Assembly: GCF_905171765.1 (NCBI RefSeq)
Contig: NC_053391.1
Location: forward strand, 692,531,035-692,595,034
Direction of reading: 5' to 3'
From: Bufo bufo
Taxonomy: Eukaryota > Chordata > Amphibia > Anura > Bufonidae
Length of the DNA stretch: 64,000 nt
The notes under the pieces: generated by a model
Database searches by the model: none
What the model was told of the DNA's origin: nothing
Seen by the model: only the letters and a program-made list of their open reading frames with translations
Position numbers and translations under genes: made by a program
Part shown: positions 34,415 through 43,619 of the stretch, piece by piece
How positions within the stretch are numbered: the first letter of the stretch is position 1
Layout of the letters: each line of letters begins with the position of its first letter

Positions 34415-34990
34415 TTTTTGAGTTTGTTATTTTTCTTTAGCAGCATGCCGTTGGGCCTTTATGGGGGGTCATTATTGTAACTGAGAGGGCACTATGGGAA
34501 CATTGTTTTTACTGGAGGCAATAAAAAGGGGCATTTTATACTGGTACACATAATAGGGGGGGGCACTAAAGGGGACATTGGTTCTAATGGGGAAACTAAA
34601 AATGGGTATATTTGTACTGCAACACATTAGGGGACATTTTTTCCACTGGCACACATTATAAGTGGAATTGTTACTACTGGTGGCATTATGGTAGGCTTTA
34701 TTTATTACTATTTGTGTGGTTATAGTATTTTAGAAGAGGTTATCTGTTATCTGTGCTCCGGGTCCCCCCAGCAGGGATCGGGGATGCCAGAGTGTGTATG
34801 CAGCAGCCTCTGTCCTCCTGTGTGATGGTACCAGAGATGGTGCACAGCATTGAAAACCTTCCTCAAACCAATAAAATTGAGGGATCCACAACAGGGAGGA
34901 CCATAACCCCATGTAGATCCCTCCATAAGGTCTGGAATCCCTCCATACTATGAACCTAGTGGTATTCAGAGTTGAGACCAGATGCCGAAC
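34415..34990. other. Non-coding with degenerate short repeats
   Basis: Between 34460 and 34690 there are loosely repeated phrases such as 'tactggtacacat' and 'actggcacacattat' spaced 60-70 bp, probably an old minisatellite. The rest shows no structure. Confidence 0.4.
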
Positions 34991-35278
34991 ATGGTGGATG
35001 GATCAAACATGGCTGCTGGATTATTGCAGTCCATAGCACATGAGCGCTCGTCATGCCTCTCCCTATGTTCAGCTCACAGGACAATGGCGACTGCGCAGGA
35101 TGAAGGTTTTATAGGGCTGTGACATCACAGGGGATGGCTACCTGCGGATTGGCTGGCTGCACGGCAAAACGAATTAGTTTCCACGACGCACAAAGAAATT
35201 CGGATTTGTGTCGAATTTACGTTTTCCTAAACTCCAGACCAAAATCCGCTTCAGATGTTTCAATTCGCTCAATACTAG
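34991..35278 (-). mobile_element. Terminal fragment of a hAT element
   Basis: It ends 'tttcaattcgctcaatacta', a hAT-type terminus in complement. On the minus strand it contains CCAAT, then TGTGATGTCACA, then a TATA run (35107-35154), the same module found in the hAT at 36556. No transposase is attached. Confidence 0.65.
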
Positions 35279-35930
35279 TGGTGGCATGAATGTTGCGAGC
35301 ACTGCTGGTGGTGGACCTGTGTGGGCATCTACCGTGTGGGAATTTTTGAAAAACCTATCGCAATGTGCAAGTTCTGCAGGCACAGAAGAATACATGACCA
35401 TTCAGGAACAACCTTCTAGAGTTCCCGTTCCACCGCCTCTGGCAGTGCTATGGCTACAACAAGTAGCAGAAGCAGCAGCGACAGGAGCTGATACAGTTTG
35501 CTGAACATAATGGATCCGTTTTTTCATCTGCTGCACCAACCTGATATGCAATGTCTGAACGACTATTTTCAGTTGTCCTGGACCTGTTTCCTGACCCCAT
35601 GGACTTCTAAGTCACCAGATTGGAACAATAGTTGGAACTGACCCAGTCTGCCATTGCTGAAGTGTCAGAGAGGGGTATTCAGCATGGCAGGTTGCATCAT
35701 CACACAAAAACAGAAAAAATTGCATTGCACAAATTTGGAAAATAATACATATGGGAAAATGAACCAGGCATGGATCTGTGAAGAATTTTACATACTTCCA
35801 CTTGATGGCACTGAATAATTCTTCCATAACTGAGAGAAGGGACTGGCTATTTATCCTCGGCCCACTGATAACACTGCCACTGTCTGCCTAGCCATCTTGT
35901 TCCATATTGCACAGCTGGTGCCGCTACTAC
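35279..35930. other. Non-coding, possibly decayed transposon sequence
   Basis: No convincing ORF. The phrase 'tgtctgaacgactattttcag' could be a worn hAT dimerisation segment, but stops follow immediately. Nothing further can be supported. Confidence 0.3.
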
Positions 35931-36290
35931 AGCAGTCCATAAAAATATCGTATTGAACGATTGAACAGTTTGAGACCTCCACACCATTAACATTAGAACA
36001 AAATCTGTGCTGTGCCGGGAGCTTCATGGCCTGGGTTTCCATGGCCGAGTAGCCTGCATGCAAGCCCTCCGTCACCAAGCACAACCTCAGGCGTTGGATG
36101 GAGGGTGTAAAGTACGCCCCCACTGCACTGGACTCTGGAGCAGTGGAGACGTCTTCTGTCCAGTGATCAATCACACTTCTCTATTTGATGGACGAGTCTG
36201 GTGAATGCCAGGAGAACGTTACCTGCCGACGGCATTGTGCCAGAGGTCTGGTGGAGGAGGGATAATGCTGTGGGGGAGATGGGGGGTGTA
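35930..36290 (+). pseudogene. Decayed Tc1-like transposase fragment
   Basis: Short readable pieces occur in shifting frames: AELHGLGFHGR-like at about 36015, a Trp-Cys-Lys-Ala-like stretch near 36095, RVW-MPGERYLP near 36195 and GGGGIM near 36250, in the order found in Tc1 catalytic domains. Several indels break the frame. No terminal repeats found. Confidence 0.7.
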
Positions 36291-36555
36291 CTTCTTATCT
36301 TGCCTGTTGGGGGTTGGCGTGTAAAAGACACTAACTTTAAAAGCTATATTGTTATTTTTCTGTTTTTGAAGATCTCACCATCATCAATTACAATGTTAAT
36401 TGAACATAAAAACTTAATTTATGGATATGTAACATGAGTGCAGTTGTCTACGGTACCTATAGAATATCAAAGGCAAAGAGACCCATTCATATATGACCGA
36501 ACCAAAACGTTGATTACAATATCAATAAAAACAGTTTAATGCTAAATAATATCAT
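36291..36555. other. Non-coding spacer
   Basis: AT-rich, no ORF or repeat signature. Its last 8 bases (aatatcat, 36548-36555) would be the left target duplication of the hAT that follows. Confidence 0.4.
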
Positions 36556-36749
36556 TAGAGATGAGCGAATCGAAGCTCACAAAGTGGAATTCAATCCGAA
36601 TTTCAGGAATTATTCGATTTGCACCGAATCTGAATTTCCTCCCGCTTCGTGGTAATGAATCACATTTTTTCTGAAAATGGCTGCTGCACGTGTGAGGACA
36701 TGGAGCAAGGAACTCTGGGAACGAGGGATCACCCATAATGCCATGCATG

Positions 36750-36800
36750 CAGCCAATCAGCAGCCAGTCAGCCCTGTGATGTCACAGCCCTATAAATAGC
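36750..36800 (+). promoter_or_regulatory. hAT promoter: CCAAT, CRE-like palindrome, TATA
   Basis: CCAATCAG (36753-36760), TGTGATGTCACA (36775-36786) and TATAAATA (36791-36798) are closely spaced. The same order and spacing occur in reverse at 35107-35154. Confidence 0.6.
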
Positions 36801-37123
36801 CTCAGCCATCTTGGATTCTGCCATTTTCCAGTGTACTTAGTGCAGGGAGAGACGTCAGCAGGCGCTAGGGACAGTGCTAGGAAAGACTTCTTGTGCTGAA
36901 AAATCGATTTACAAGTGCAGGGAAAGATTATTCAAGGTGTAGGGAAAGGATAGGATTATTTGCCCTTGTACGGTGCAGTTATACTGTATTTTCTAAAGCC
37001 TCTTCTTGTCGTGTATTAGTGGGGAAAAAGAAAAAGGGCTTATTAACCGTTCTGTGGTGAAGTGAGAAAATTACAGCATTTTTGTATTAATTTCCATTTT
37101 ATTTTCCCTTTTGATGTAACAGT

Positions 37124-38323
37124 ATGTCAGACAGAGAAGTGCCAGGCCCTGCACAGGGGAGGGGCAGAGGCCTAAATGTTTCTGGTGCAGGCAGAGGTCG
37201 CAGCAGAGTAAGGGGGCGTGGCAGCAGGGGTCACTTCCAGAGGCCTGAGCTCCCGGTGTCCTCTAGCGGTTGTGTCTTGACCAATAACCCAGCGGTTCTT
37301 GAATGGTTGACTCAGTCTTCGACTTCGTCGCAAGTGACATCAGACACCCCCAGCCAAGAGTCGGTGGGTTCGTCAGACATAGCCCTTAGTTGGCATGGCC
37401 CGGGAGCAAGCCCTGTGCCCTCACCTGTCCTCAACCTGCCTCTGTCCTTTTCTGTTCCCTCAGCCAGAGAAGTATTATATGCTGTGGGCTCAGCTCCACT
37501 ATACAGCAAAGACGAGCTACTAGAGGACAGTCAGCAGCTACTGGTCATCTAAGATCCGGTGGGCGGGCAAGTAGTGATGAGGAGAGTGGTTTGGGAGCTG
37601 GTGTAGCGAGCGGTCAGGCTCCTGGCTCATAAACCATTGAGCAGGACATCAGTGACGTGCAGACAGTACTTGATGATGATGTAGCCGATCACAACTGGGA
37701 ACTGGGTGACCAAGGGGCTTCATCATCATCAGGAGAAGAGGGTGGCAGCTTGCGCGTGAGGCAGCAGTGGGAGGTCGGGAGTAAAACGTGCCCAGGGTAG
37801 ACCACCCACTTCACAGGAGCCTACTGGCCTGAAAAGTAGTGGTGCAGGGGTTCTTGGAGGCAGTGGCGGTAGCAGTCAGTCAATGCGGAGTGTTGGGGGT
37901 AAAATCACCTACTCGGCGGTGTAGCAGTTTTTTGTTAAGCCGCCGGGGGAGGTGAACATGGCCATTTGTCGAATCTGTGGGCAGAAGGTGAAGCATGGCC
38001 ATGGTGACAATGTTGGCATCACAGCCCTGTGTCAACATATGCAGTGTCACCATAAAGTGGCCTCGGAGAACCGTGGCTGCAATGTGGTGGTCCAGCCTGC
38101 CGCAGAAACCGCTGCATCACACAGTGGCATGCACCCGATTTCAAGCAGTCAAGGCTCCACCACTTCAGCCGAAGGAAGCTGTCTGTCCTTCCATACTGAT
38201 GCTCCTGCTTCTCCTCCTCCTAGCCAGTCATTCCGTCAGCAATCGATCACCGAAGCGATTGCCAAGAGACAACAATATGCGTGCACGGTGGAGAGTCCTA
38301 AGCCGCACGGTGGAGAGTCCTAA
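37124..38323 (+). pseudogene. hAT transposase N-terminus with BED-type zinc finger
   Basis: ATG at 37124 opens a Gly/Arg-rich 142-codon frame (start MSDREVPGPAQGRGRG) ending in a stop at 37550. After several breaks a 123-codon piece in the same frame (37952-38323) carries the finger (CRICGQKVKHG, then LCQHMQCHH) and the linker SITEAIAKRQQY. The catalytic region is absent. Near 38284-38360 three copies of ggtggagagtcctaag are inserted. Confidence 0.8.
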
Positions 38324-38402
38324 GAGTCCAGTATGAGCCGAGGTGGAGAGTCCTAAGCCGTCATTTCTTTGCCAAAAAGGCAGTACCATCCCTGCACACA
38401 TA

Positions 38403-38907
38403 CAGTACAGACCAAAAGTTTGGACACACCTTCTCATTCAAAGAGTTTTCTTTATTTGCATGACTATGAAGGCATCAAAACTATGAATTAACACATGTGG
38501 AATTATATACATAACAAACAAGTGAGAAACAACTGAAAATATGTCATATTCTAGGTTCTTCAAAGTAGCCATCTTTTGCTTTGATTACTGCTTTGCACAC
38601 TCTTGGCATTCTCTTGATGAGCTTAAAGAGGTTGTGCGTGAAAATGGTTGTGCATGAAAATCCCAGTAACTGAGCAGATTCTGAAATACTCAGACCGGCC
38701 CGTCTGGCACCAACAACCATGCCACGCTCAAAATTGCTTAAATCACCTTTCTTTCCCATTCTGACATTCAGTTTGGAGTTCAGGAGATTGTCTTGACCAG
38801 GACCACACCCCTAAATGCATTGAAGCAACTGCCATGTGATTGGTTGACTAGATAATTGCATTAATGAGAAATAGAACAGGTGTTCCTAAAAATTATTTAG
38901 GTGAGTG
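38403..38907 (-). mobile_element. Chimeric mini-transposon made of two Tc1 families
   Basis: Left part 38403-38629 matches the 3' end of the Tc1 family at 38950-39887. Right part, about 38640-38907, matches the 5' end of the family at 52100-54005. TA flanks both sides (38401-38402 and 38908-38909). The two ends therefore belong to different families (CAGTACAGACCAAAAG and, in complement, CACTCACCTAAATAATT). Length 505 bp. Confidence 0.85.
38544..38759 (-). pseudogene. In-frame fusion of two Tc1 transposase ends (71 codons)
   Basis: Codons 1-39 are the N-terminal helix-turn-helix start of the family at 53857 (MGKKGDLSNFERGMVVGARR). From about codon 42 it is the C-terminal tail of the other family (LIKRMPRVCKAVIKAK). 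The join keeps the frame and leaves a normal stop. It lacks any catalytic residue. At most it could be a DNA-binding peptide; expression is unknown. Confidence 0.75.
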
Positions 38908-38949
38908 TATATACACACACGTGTGTGTGTGTGTAAATATATATATATA
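38908..38949. repeat. TA/GT microsatellite between Tc1 elements
   Basis: Runs of 'tatatacacacacgtgtgtgtg' type sequence and (AT)n separate the chimera from the next Tc1 copy. TA-rich sequence is a favoured Tc1 target. Confidence 0.85.
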
Positions 38950-39887
38950 CAGTACAGACCAAAAGTTTGGACACACCTTCTCATTCAAAGAGTTTTCTTT
39001 ATTTTCATGACTATGAAAATTGTAGATTCACACTGAAGGCATCAAAACTATGAATTAGCACATGTGGAATTATATACATAACAAACAAGTGTGAAACAAC
39101 TGAAAAGATGTCATATTCTAGGTTCTTCAAAGTAGCCACCCTTTGCTTTGATTACTGCTTTGCACACTCTTGGCATTCTCTTGATGAGCTTAAAGAGGTA
39201 GTCCCCTGAAATAGTTTTCACTTCACAGGTGTGCCCTGTCAGGTTTAATAAGTGGGATTTCTTGCCTTATAAATGGGGTTGGGACCATCAGTTGCGTTGA
39301 GGAGAAGTCAGGTGGATACACAGCTGATAGTCCTACTGAATAGACTGTTAGAATTTGTATTATGGCAAAAAAAAAGCAGCTAAGTAAAGAAAAACGAGTG
39401 GCCATCTTTACTTTAAGAAATGAAGGTCAGTCAGTCAGCCGAAAAATTGGGAAAACTTTGAAAGTAAGGGCTATTTGACCATGAAGGAGAGTGATGGGGT
39501 GCTGCGCCAGATGACCTGGCCTCCACAGTCACCGGACCTGAACCCAATCGAGATGGTTTGGGGTGAGCTGGACCGTAGAGTGAAGGCAAAAGGGCCAACA
39601 AGTGCTAAGCATCTCTGGGAACTCCATCAAGACTGTTGGAAGACCATTTCAGGTGACTACCTCTTGAAGCTCATTAAGAGAATGCCAAGAGTGTGCAAAG
39701 CAGTAATCAAAGCAAAAGGTGGCTACTTTGAAGAACCTAGAATATGACATATTTTCAGTTTTTCACACTTGTTTGTTATGTATATAATTCCACATGTGTT
39801 AATTCATAGTTTTGATGCCTTCATAGTCATGAAAATAAAGAAAACTCTTTGAATGAGAAGGTGTGTCCAAACTTTTGGTCTGTACTG
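38950..39887 (+). mobile_element. Internally deleted Tc1-like transposon
   Basis: Perfect-looking ends CAGTACAGACCAAAAGTTTG (left) and its complement (right) are flanked by TA at 38948-38949 and 39888-39889. About two thirds of the transposase gene is missing between roughly 39463 and 39468. It needs a transposase in trans. Confidence 0.92.
39362..39747 (+). pseudogene. Tc1-like transposase with central deletion
   Basis: ATG at 39362 opens the N-terminal helix-turn-helix (KKQLSKEKRVAIFTLRNEGQ) and stops at 39478 just past the deletion point. The C-terminal part follows in another frame with SPDLNPIEMVWGELD, which contains the catalytic Glu, and ends at 39747. Both catalytic Asp residues are deleted. 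Confidence 0.9.
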
Positions 39888-40125
39888 TATATATATATAC
39901 ACATACATATTTATTTATACACAAAATATAACATATGTGTTTAATATATTTATATTTGTAGTAGGAGCTGAGCGAGGAACAGAAGAGGCATGCCTACGTA
40001 CTGCCCTGACCTATCTGGCTGGAGTGTGCCCGGAGCCAGAGACAAGGTAATGCCTAAATAAGTGGGCAAAAGATGAGGACTGGCAGGGTGCAACAGATTT
40101 ATTGAGCAGTATGAGACCTATAAAG

Positions 40126-41045
40126 CTAATGAACAAAAGGCTCTGGTGATTTCAACCTGTGGATTGGGAATGTACCTTGCGTAGCATGACGACCGCCACG
40201 ACCCATCTTGCGGATGACGTGCGCCGGCACCTGATGACTGGATGCTGCGGAAGCGGCCCCTATGCGGAAGGAGTGCCCGGATATCGTGCTAGGGTTGTAC
40301 CCCAACCCTGCTGCCAGCGTGCGGATGTTGGAGATGAAAAGGGCAGAAGAAAGGGGCCTACCGTTTATCGGGAGCAACGGGCCGTCTAACGCGGGCGACT
40401 GAAGAGAGGCTAGAAGCTCGTTGAGCACCTTGATAGGACACCAACAATTAGACGTGGGGAAGAACTCTACCTCGGTGGGAGGACCTGCCTGATTAGTTTT
40501 GGTAGATGCGATGGATAATGTAAAATGGTCTGAATGCCAGGCAAGATGCCGCCTGAGCAAGGTCGCACGGTTGACTGCGCAAAAGGTGAACTCCCCAGGC
40601 CTGAGAAACCCGTAGGACCCCAGGTACATGGCCGCTTTGGTGATAATGCTTGCTGAGTGCCCAAAAGGGAGACCGTCTAGGGCTACGGACAATCTGCGGA
40701 ATAGCTCGCCTGAGACTGGTTGCCTGCGCACCTGGACCGCCGTGCTGACCTTCTGAATGCCCCTGAGAGTGGCTTTGATGGCCTGATTAGCCAAAATGGA
40801 TTTGGCAGAGGGGTCACCGAGCATCCGATGGTGCTGAATGCCGGCCAAATACAGTTTGATGATGTTGAATGACAGGTGGTGTTGAGAGTGGCAATGAGCT
40901 ATAAATGCCATGAGAAATGTGACTTCGTCCACCTCCTCCCGCGGGTGGGTGTCTATGAACTGACTATAGACATTGAACCCGGCGTCATAATTCCTGGCGG
41001 TGTTGGCGGCTAGAGAATGCTGGACTAAGGTCCGGGCGGGCGGAC
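40126..41045 (-). pseudogene. Tyrosine recombinase (DIRS/Ngaro-like), frameshift at the active-site Tyr
   Basis: An open frame of about 305 codons. Visible catalytic landmarks: first Arg in GFLRPGEF and the H-x-x-R box in GHSFRIGAAS. The region that should carry the nucleophilic Tyr follows MGRG, but the reading frame changes there (near 40190) because of a one-base indel, so the predicted protein lacks it. In DIRS-type elements this enzyme inserts circular cDNA without target duplication. Confidence 0.85.
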
Positions 41046-41058
41046 GCTATCAGGGGCC

Positions 41059-41772
41059 CTAGTCCAACAGGAGGGAGCTGAATGGCGGAGCTGGAATACC
41101 GACGGGGTCTGCCTCTGAAAGTTCCTGAAAAAAGATGTCGTAGTTAGGGCGTCGGCTGCCACGTTCTTTGCCCCCTGGATATGGAATGTGAAAATTAAAC
41201 GTTAAAGACAGCCAAACAAGCCTACGCAGCAGGGACACGATTTTGGGAGACTTGGCCCTCCCTTTTGTGATGACCTCCACCAGTACCTGACTGTCCGTCC
41301 TAAAAATTACTGATTTGTTCGCCAAGAGAGGACCCCACACCTGAGCGGCCGCCACTATTGGGTATAACTCCAATAGCGGGGATGATTTCATAGACCCGGG
41401 CTCGGATATGAGTTCTACCGGCCAACTGCCGACCAACCACTGCGGATGGAAGATGGGCGACATGTGTGGAGCCGACAAATCATAGATTAAACGCCTTTTA
41501 TTAGAGGATTGCTTGGAGACCAAGCTAATTGGGTTCACCCTCCAAGTGGCGAAGGGGGTGGTCTTGAACGGGCCCAGCAGGAACCCCTTCCGGACCTCGT
41601 CCTGCAATAAGGTGGCTACTGCCGCCGGCTCGTGGGTAGCCGACTGCAAGTTCCTTCCCTCCCAGGAAACTTGAGGGAGGGCAATGAAACCCGTGTGGAA
41701 CCCCCTCTCGAATCCGGCGAGAAGGAACTGGGCTAGCTGGCGATCGGGATGGTCCTGCAATAGAATGCCCAA
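41059..41772 (-). pseudogene. Reverse transcriptase/RNase H with catalytic core deleted in frame
   Basis: The 237-codon frame begins with the RT fingers (FKTTPFATWRVNPISLVSKQ, then RRLIYDLSAP) and passes within a few residues into RNase H-like sequence (LELYPIVAAAQVWG, FRTDSQVLVEVITKG). The palm with the Y-x-D-D box is gone. The join keeps the frame. It cannot reverse transcribe. Confidence 0.82.
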
Positions 41773-41911
41773 GAGCTCAATGTTGATGTCGGCCAGTCAT
41801 AGGTTCTTGTGCTGCCTTTTCGGACAGCTGGGCCGGGGATGGGCCCTGAAACAGAGTGAGCAGATATGCAGCGCTCGACAGCTATTGAACCCGCAACCCC
41901 CAGCGTTGAAG

Positions 41912-42757
41912 TTATTGCACAACCTGACTCTGCCCCAAATATGTGATGGGCCTACCCAGCTTATCGGTTGAGGCCTGGAATCGCTGGGCGCTGGAGGGGC
42001 CTGGCAGGAAACCCTCCCAGGCTGGGGTGGGAAGGTTGGGACACCAGTCTGCAGTGTGCTGGATGGACTGACAAGCCGCGCACGTGGGAGCCCTTAACCC
42101 GGCGAAATGATGACAGAATAACTCCATGTCGAAATTCGCCCAGTCCGTGATGAATTGAAACTGGGCGAGGGCAGCGGCTGCCTTGGCCGAGAATGACCGG
42201 TGGTAGTCATAAAAATTAGTTCCACCGTACTTGTACCCCAAGTCGGTGACCCGGTACAAGTACGAGTCCAGTTCCTCACGTCTGTGTGGCTGGACGGCGC
42301 AGATGGTGTCCCGGTAGAGGCTGAAAGCTAGGACAAATTCCGGAATGGATAGTTTATGGTTCAGGCGGGCGTCCTTGGCCCTGAGAACCACTGAAACTTC
42401 CCCGCAATTGATTATTTTATTCTCAGACACGTCCTGAGACGCGATGAGTATAGACGCAAAGTTGACGTCCTTCCCTGCCAGGATATCCCTTTTTAAATTC
42501 TCTGGGATGAAGTGCGAGGGAGCAATCTGGGGGCTGGCACGGACCGTACCTGGCGCCGCGTCCTGGGAAGTTGAAGGAATGGCAGGAGGGGCTGGGGATG
42601 GAGGTGCCGCTGGAGGCCGGGACTCCAATTCCCCCATTCTGGCTTGAATATCCGCCACCGAACCGGCCAGACTGCCGATGGTGGACTGCAACTGCAGCAG
42701 GGACAGCTGGATGGAAGAGAGAGAGGGCTGGTCGTTAGAACCCTCTGGCTCCATCAT
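41912..42757 (-). CDS. Gag-like protein of the DIRS-like element
   Basis: 281 codons, start ATG at 42757. An N-terminal coiled-coil-like segment (SIQLSLLQLQSTIGSLAGSV) is followed by a Pro/Ala linker, a central domain with Trp and Tyr-rich helices, and a Cys/His cluster C-x2-C-x5-H-x4-C near residues 227-241. The same general plan is found in gag proteins of DIRS elements. No stop inside the frame. Family identity is inferred mainly from its neighbours. Confidence 0.65.
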   Translation of the reverse strand: MMEPEGSNDQPSLSSIQLSLLQLQSTIGSLAGSVADIQARMGELESRPPAAPPSPAPPAIPSTSQDAAPGTVRASPQIAPSHFIPENLKRDILAGKDVNFASILIASQDVSENKIINCGEVSVVLRAKDARLNHKLSIPEFVLAFSLYRDTICAVQPHRREELDSYLYRVTDLGYKYGGTNFYDYHRSFSAKAAAALAQFQFITDWANFDMELFCHHFAGLRAPTCAACQSIQHTADWCPNLPTPAWEGFLPGPSSAQRFQASTDKLGRPITYLGQSQVVQ

Positions 42758-43110
42758 CAGGAGACGGTAGAGCTCCGCCTTCCTTGCAGATGCGGGATGA
42801 CGGATTACCTTCCTGTTAAGCTCCGCGACGAGTTTTGGGACGGTCCAGCTACGCAGGGATGGGTTACTGGCGCGCCCGAAGACCCGGGTAAGGACAGGTT
42901 ATCGTCTGATTCAGGAGCTTGAGACATCTTACACTGCATGAAAAGAGGAAAGCAAATATACAAGTGATTAAAAGCTCCCCCCCCCCCCACCCCGAAAAAA
43001 TTATTATATATTTTTTTTTTATATTGTCCGAAAGACTGGGCGAGAGCAGCGGGGGGACGGAAATGAACACGGAGAAGGGAGGATCGCCACCTACCCGAAT
43101 CGAACGGACC

Positions 43111-43619
43111 ACGCTACTAATTTCTCAGATGAAGCTGAAGACCTATGAATGGAAGCTCGTGATGAAGCAAGCTCGTGATGAAGCAAGCTCTGTGCTGCGG
43201 CGGGGTGCAACAGCAGCCCCTTGGCTGGACCTTACCTGAGTTTGCACAGTGGAGCGACCGGACACGGAGGAGCCCGGCGACACGATAGAGGCTGGTTCGA
43301 AGTTCCGGTGGCCTGAGGCTTTGTTTACGTGGAGAAATAAGCTGTGTTGGTACGAGACCCGGGGAGAGGTGTGAATAATAGGCACTGACATGAAGCGACG
43401 GAGGAAACTGAGAGAACCAAAATGAACACACTCTTCGGGAAGATGAAGGACCCCTGGGTGCCTCGGGCATGGACCTGAACCTGAGTGGACCTAGCCACCA
43501 CTTACCCACTGTGTGACCCAGAAAACACAGCAGCCTGAGGGACTCAGGCCCGACCTAAACCTTGAAAACATGCCACCTGTGGAACAAGGAAAAATCGGCC
43601 GGACCAACACCCCTGAGTG
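43111..43619. other. Non-coding, GC-rich leader-like sequence
   Basis: No recognisable protein. A short duplication 'gctcgtgatgaagcaa' occurs at 43155-43190. It grades into the minisatellite through progressively clearer copies of 'gaatacatgacacctga'. Confidence 0.4.

Larger units (their letters stand above)
36556..38400 (+). mobile_element. 5' part of a third hAT element
   Basis: It begins TAGAGATGAGCGAATCG, a hAT terminus, followed by promoter elements, a non-coding leader and the start of a BED-finger transposase. The element is cut at about 38400 by the Tc1 chimera and its continuation was not found beyond 39890. Leader and coding start are separated by a polypyrimidine-AG ('ttttgatgtaacag') just before the ATG, which could be a splice acceptor. 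Confidence 0.75.
39960..43110 (-). mobile_element. DIRS/Ngaro-like tyrosine-recombinase retroelement
   Basis: Minus-strand order is gag-like ORF, reverse transcriptase/RNase H remnant, tyrosine recombinase. This order, and the absence of integrase and protease, fit DIRS-type elements; no methyltransferase-like region is seen, which favours Ngaro. Terminal split repeats were not found, so the limits are approximate. The sequence right of 43110 up to 46520 and 51394-52095 may be its leader, but that is uncertain. Confidence 0.75.
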
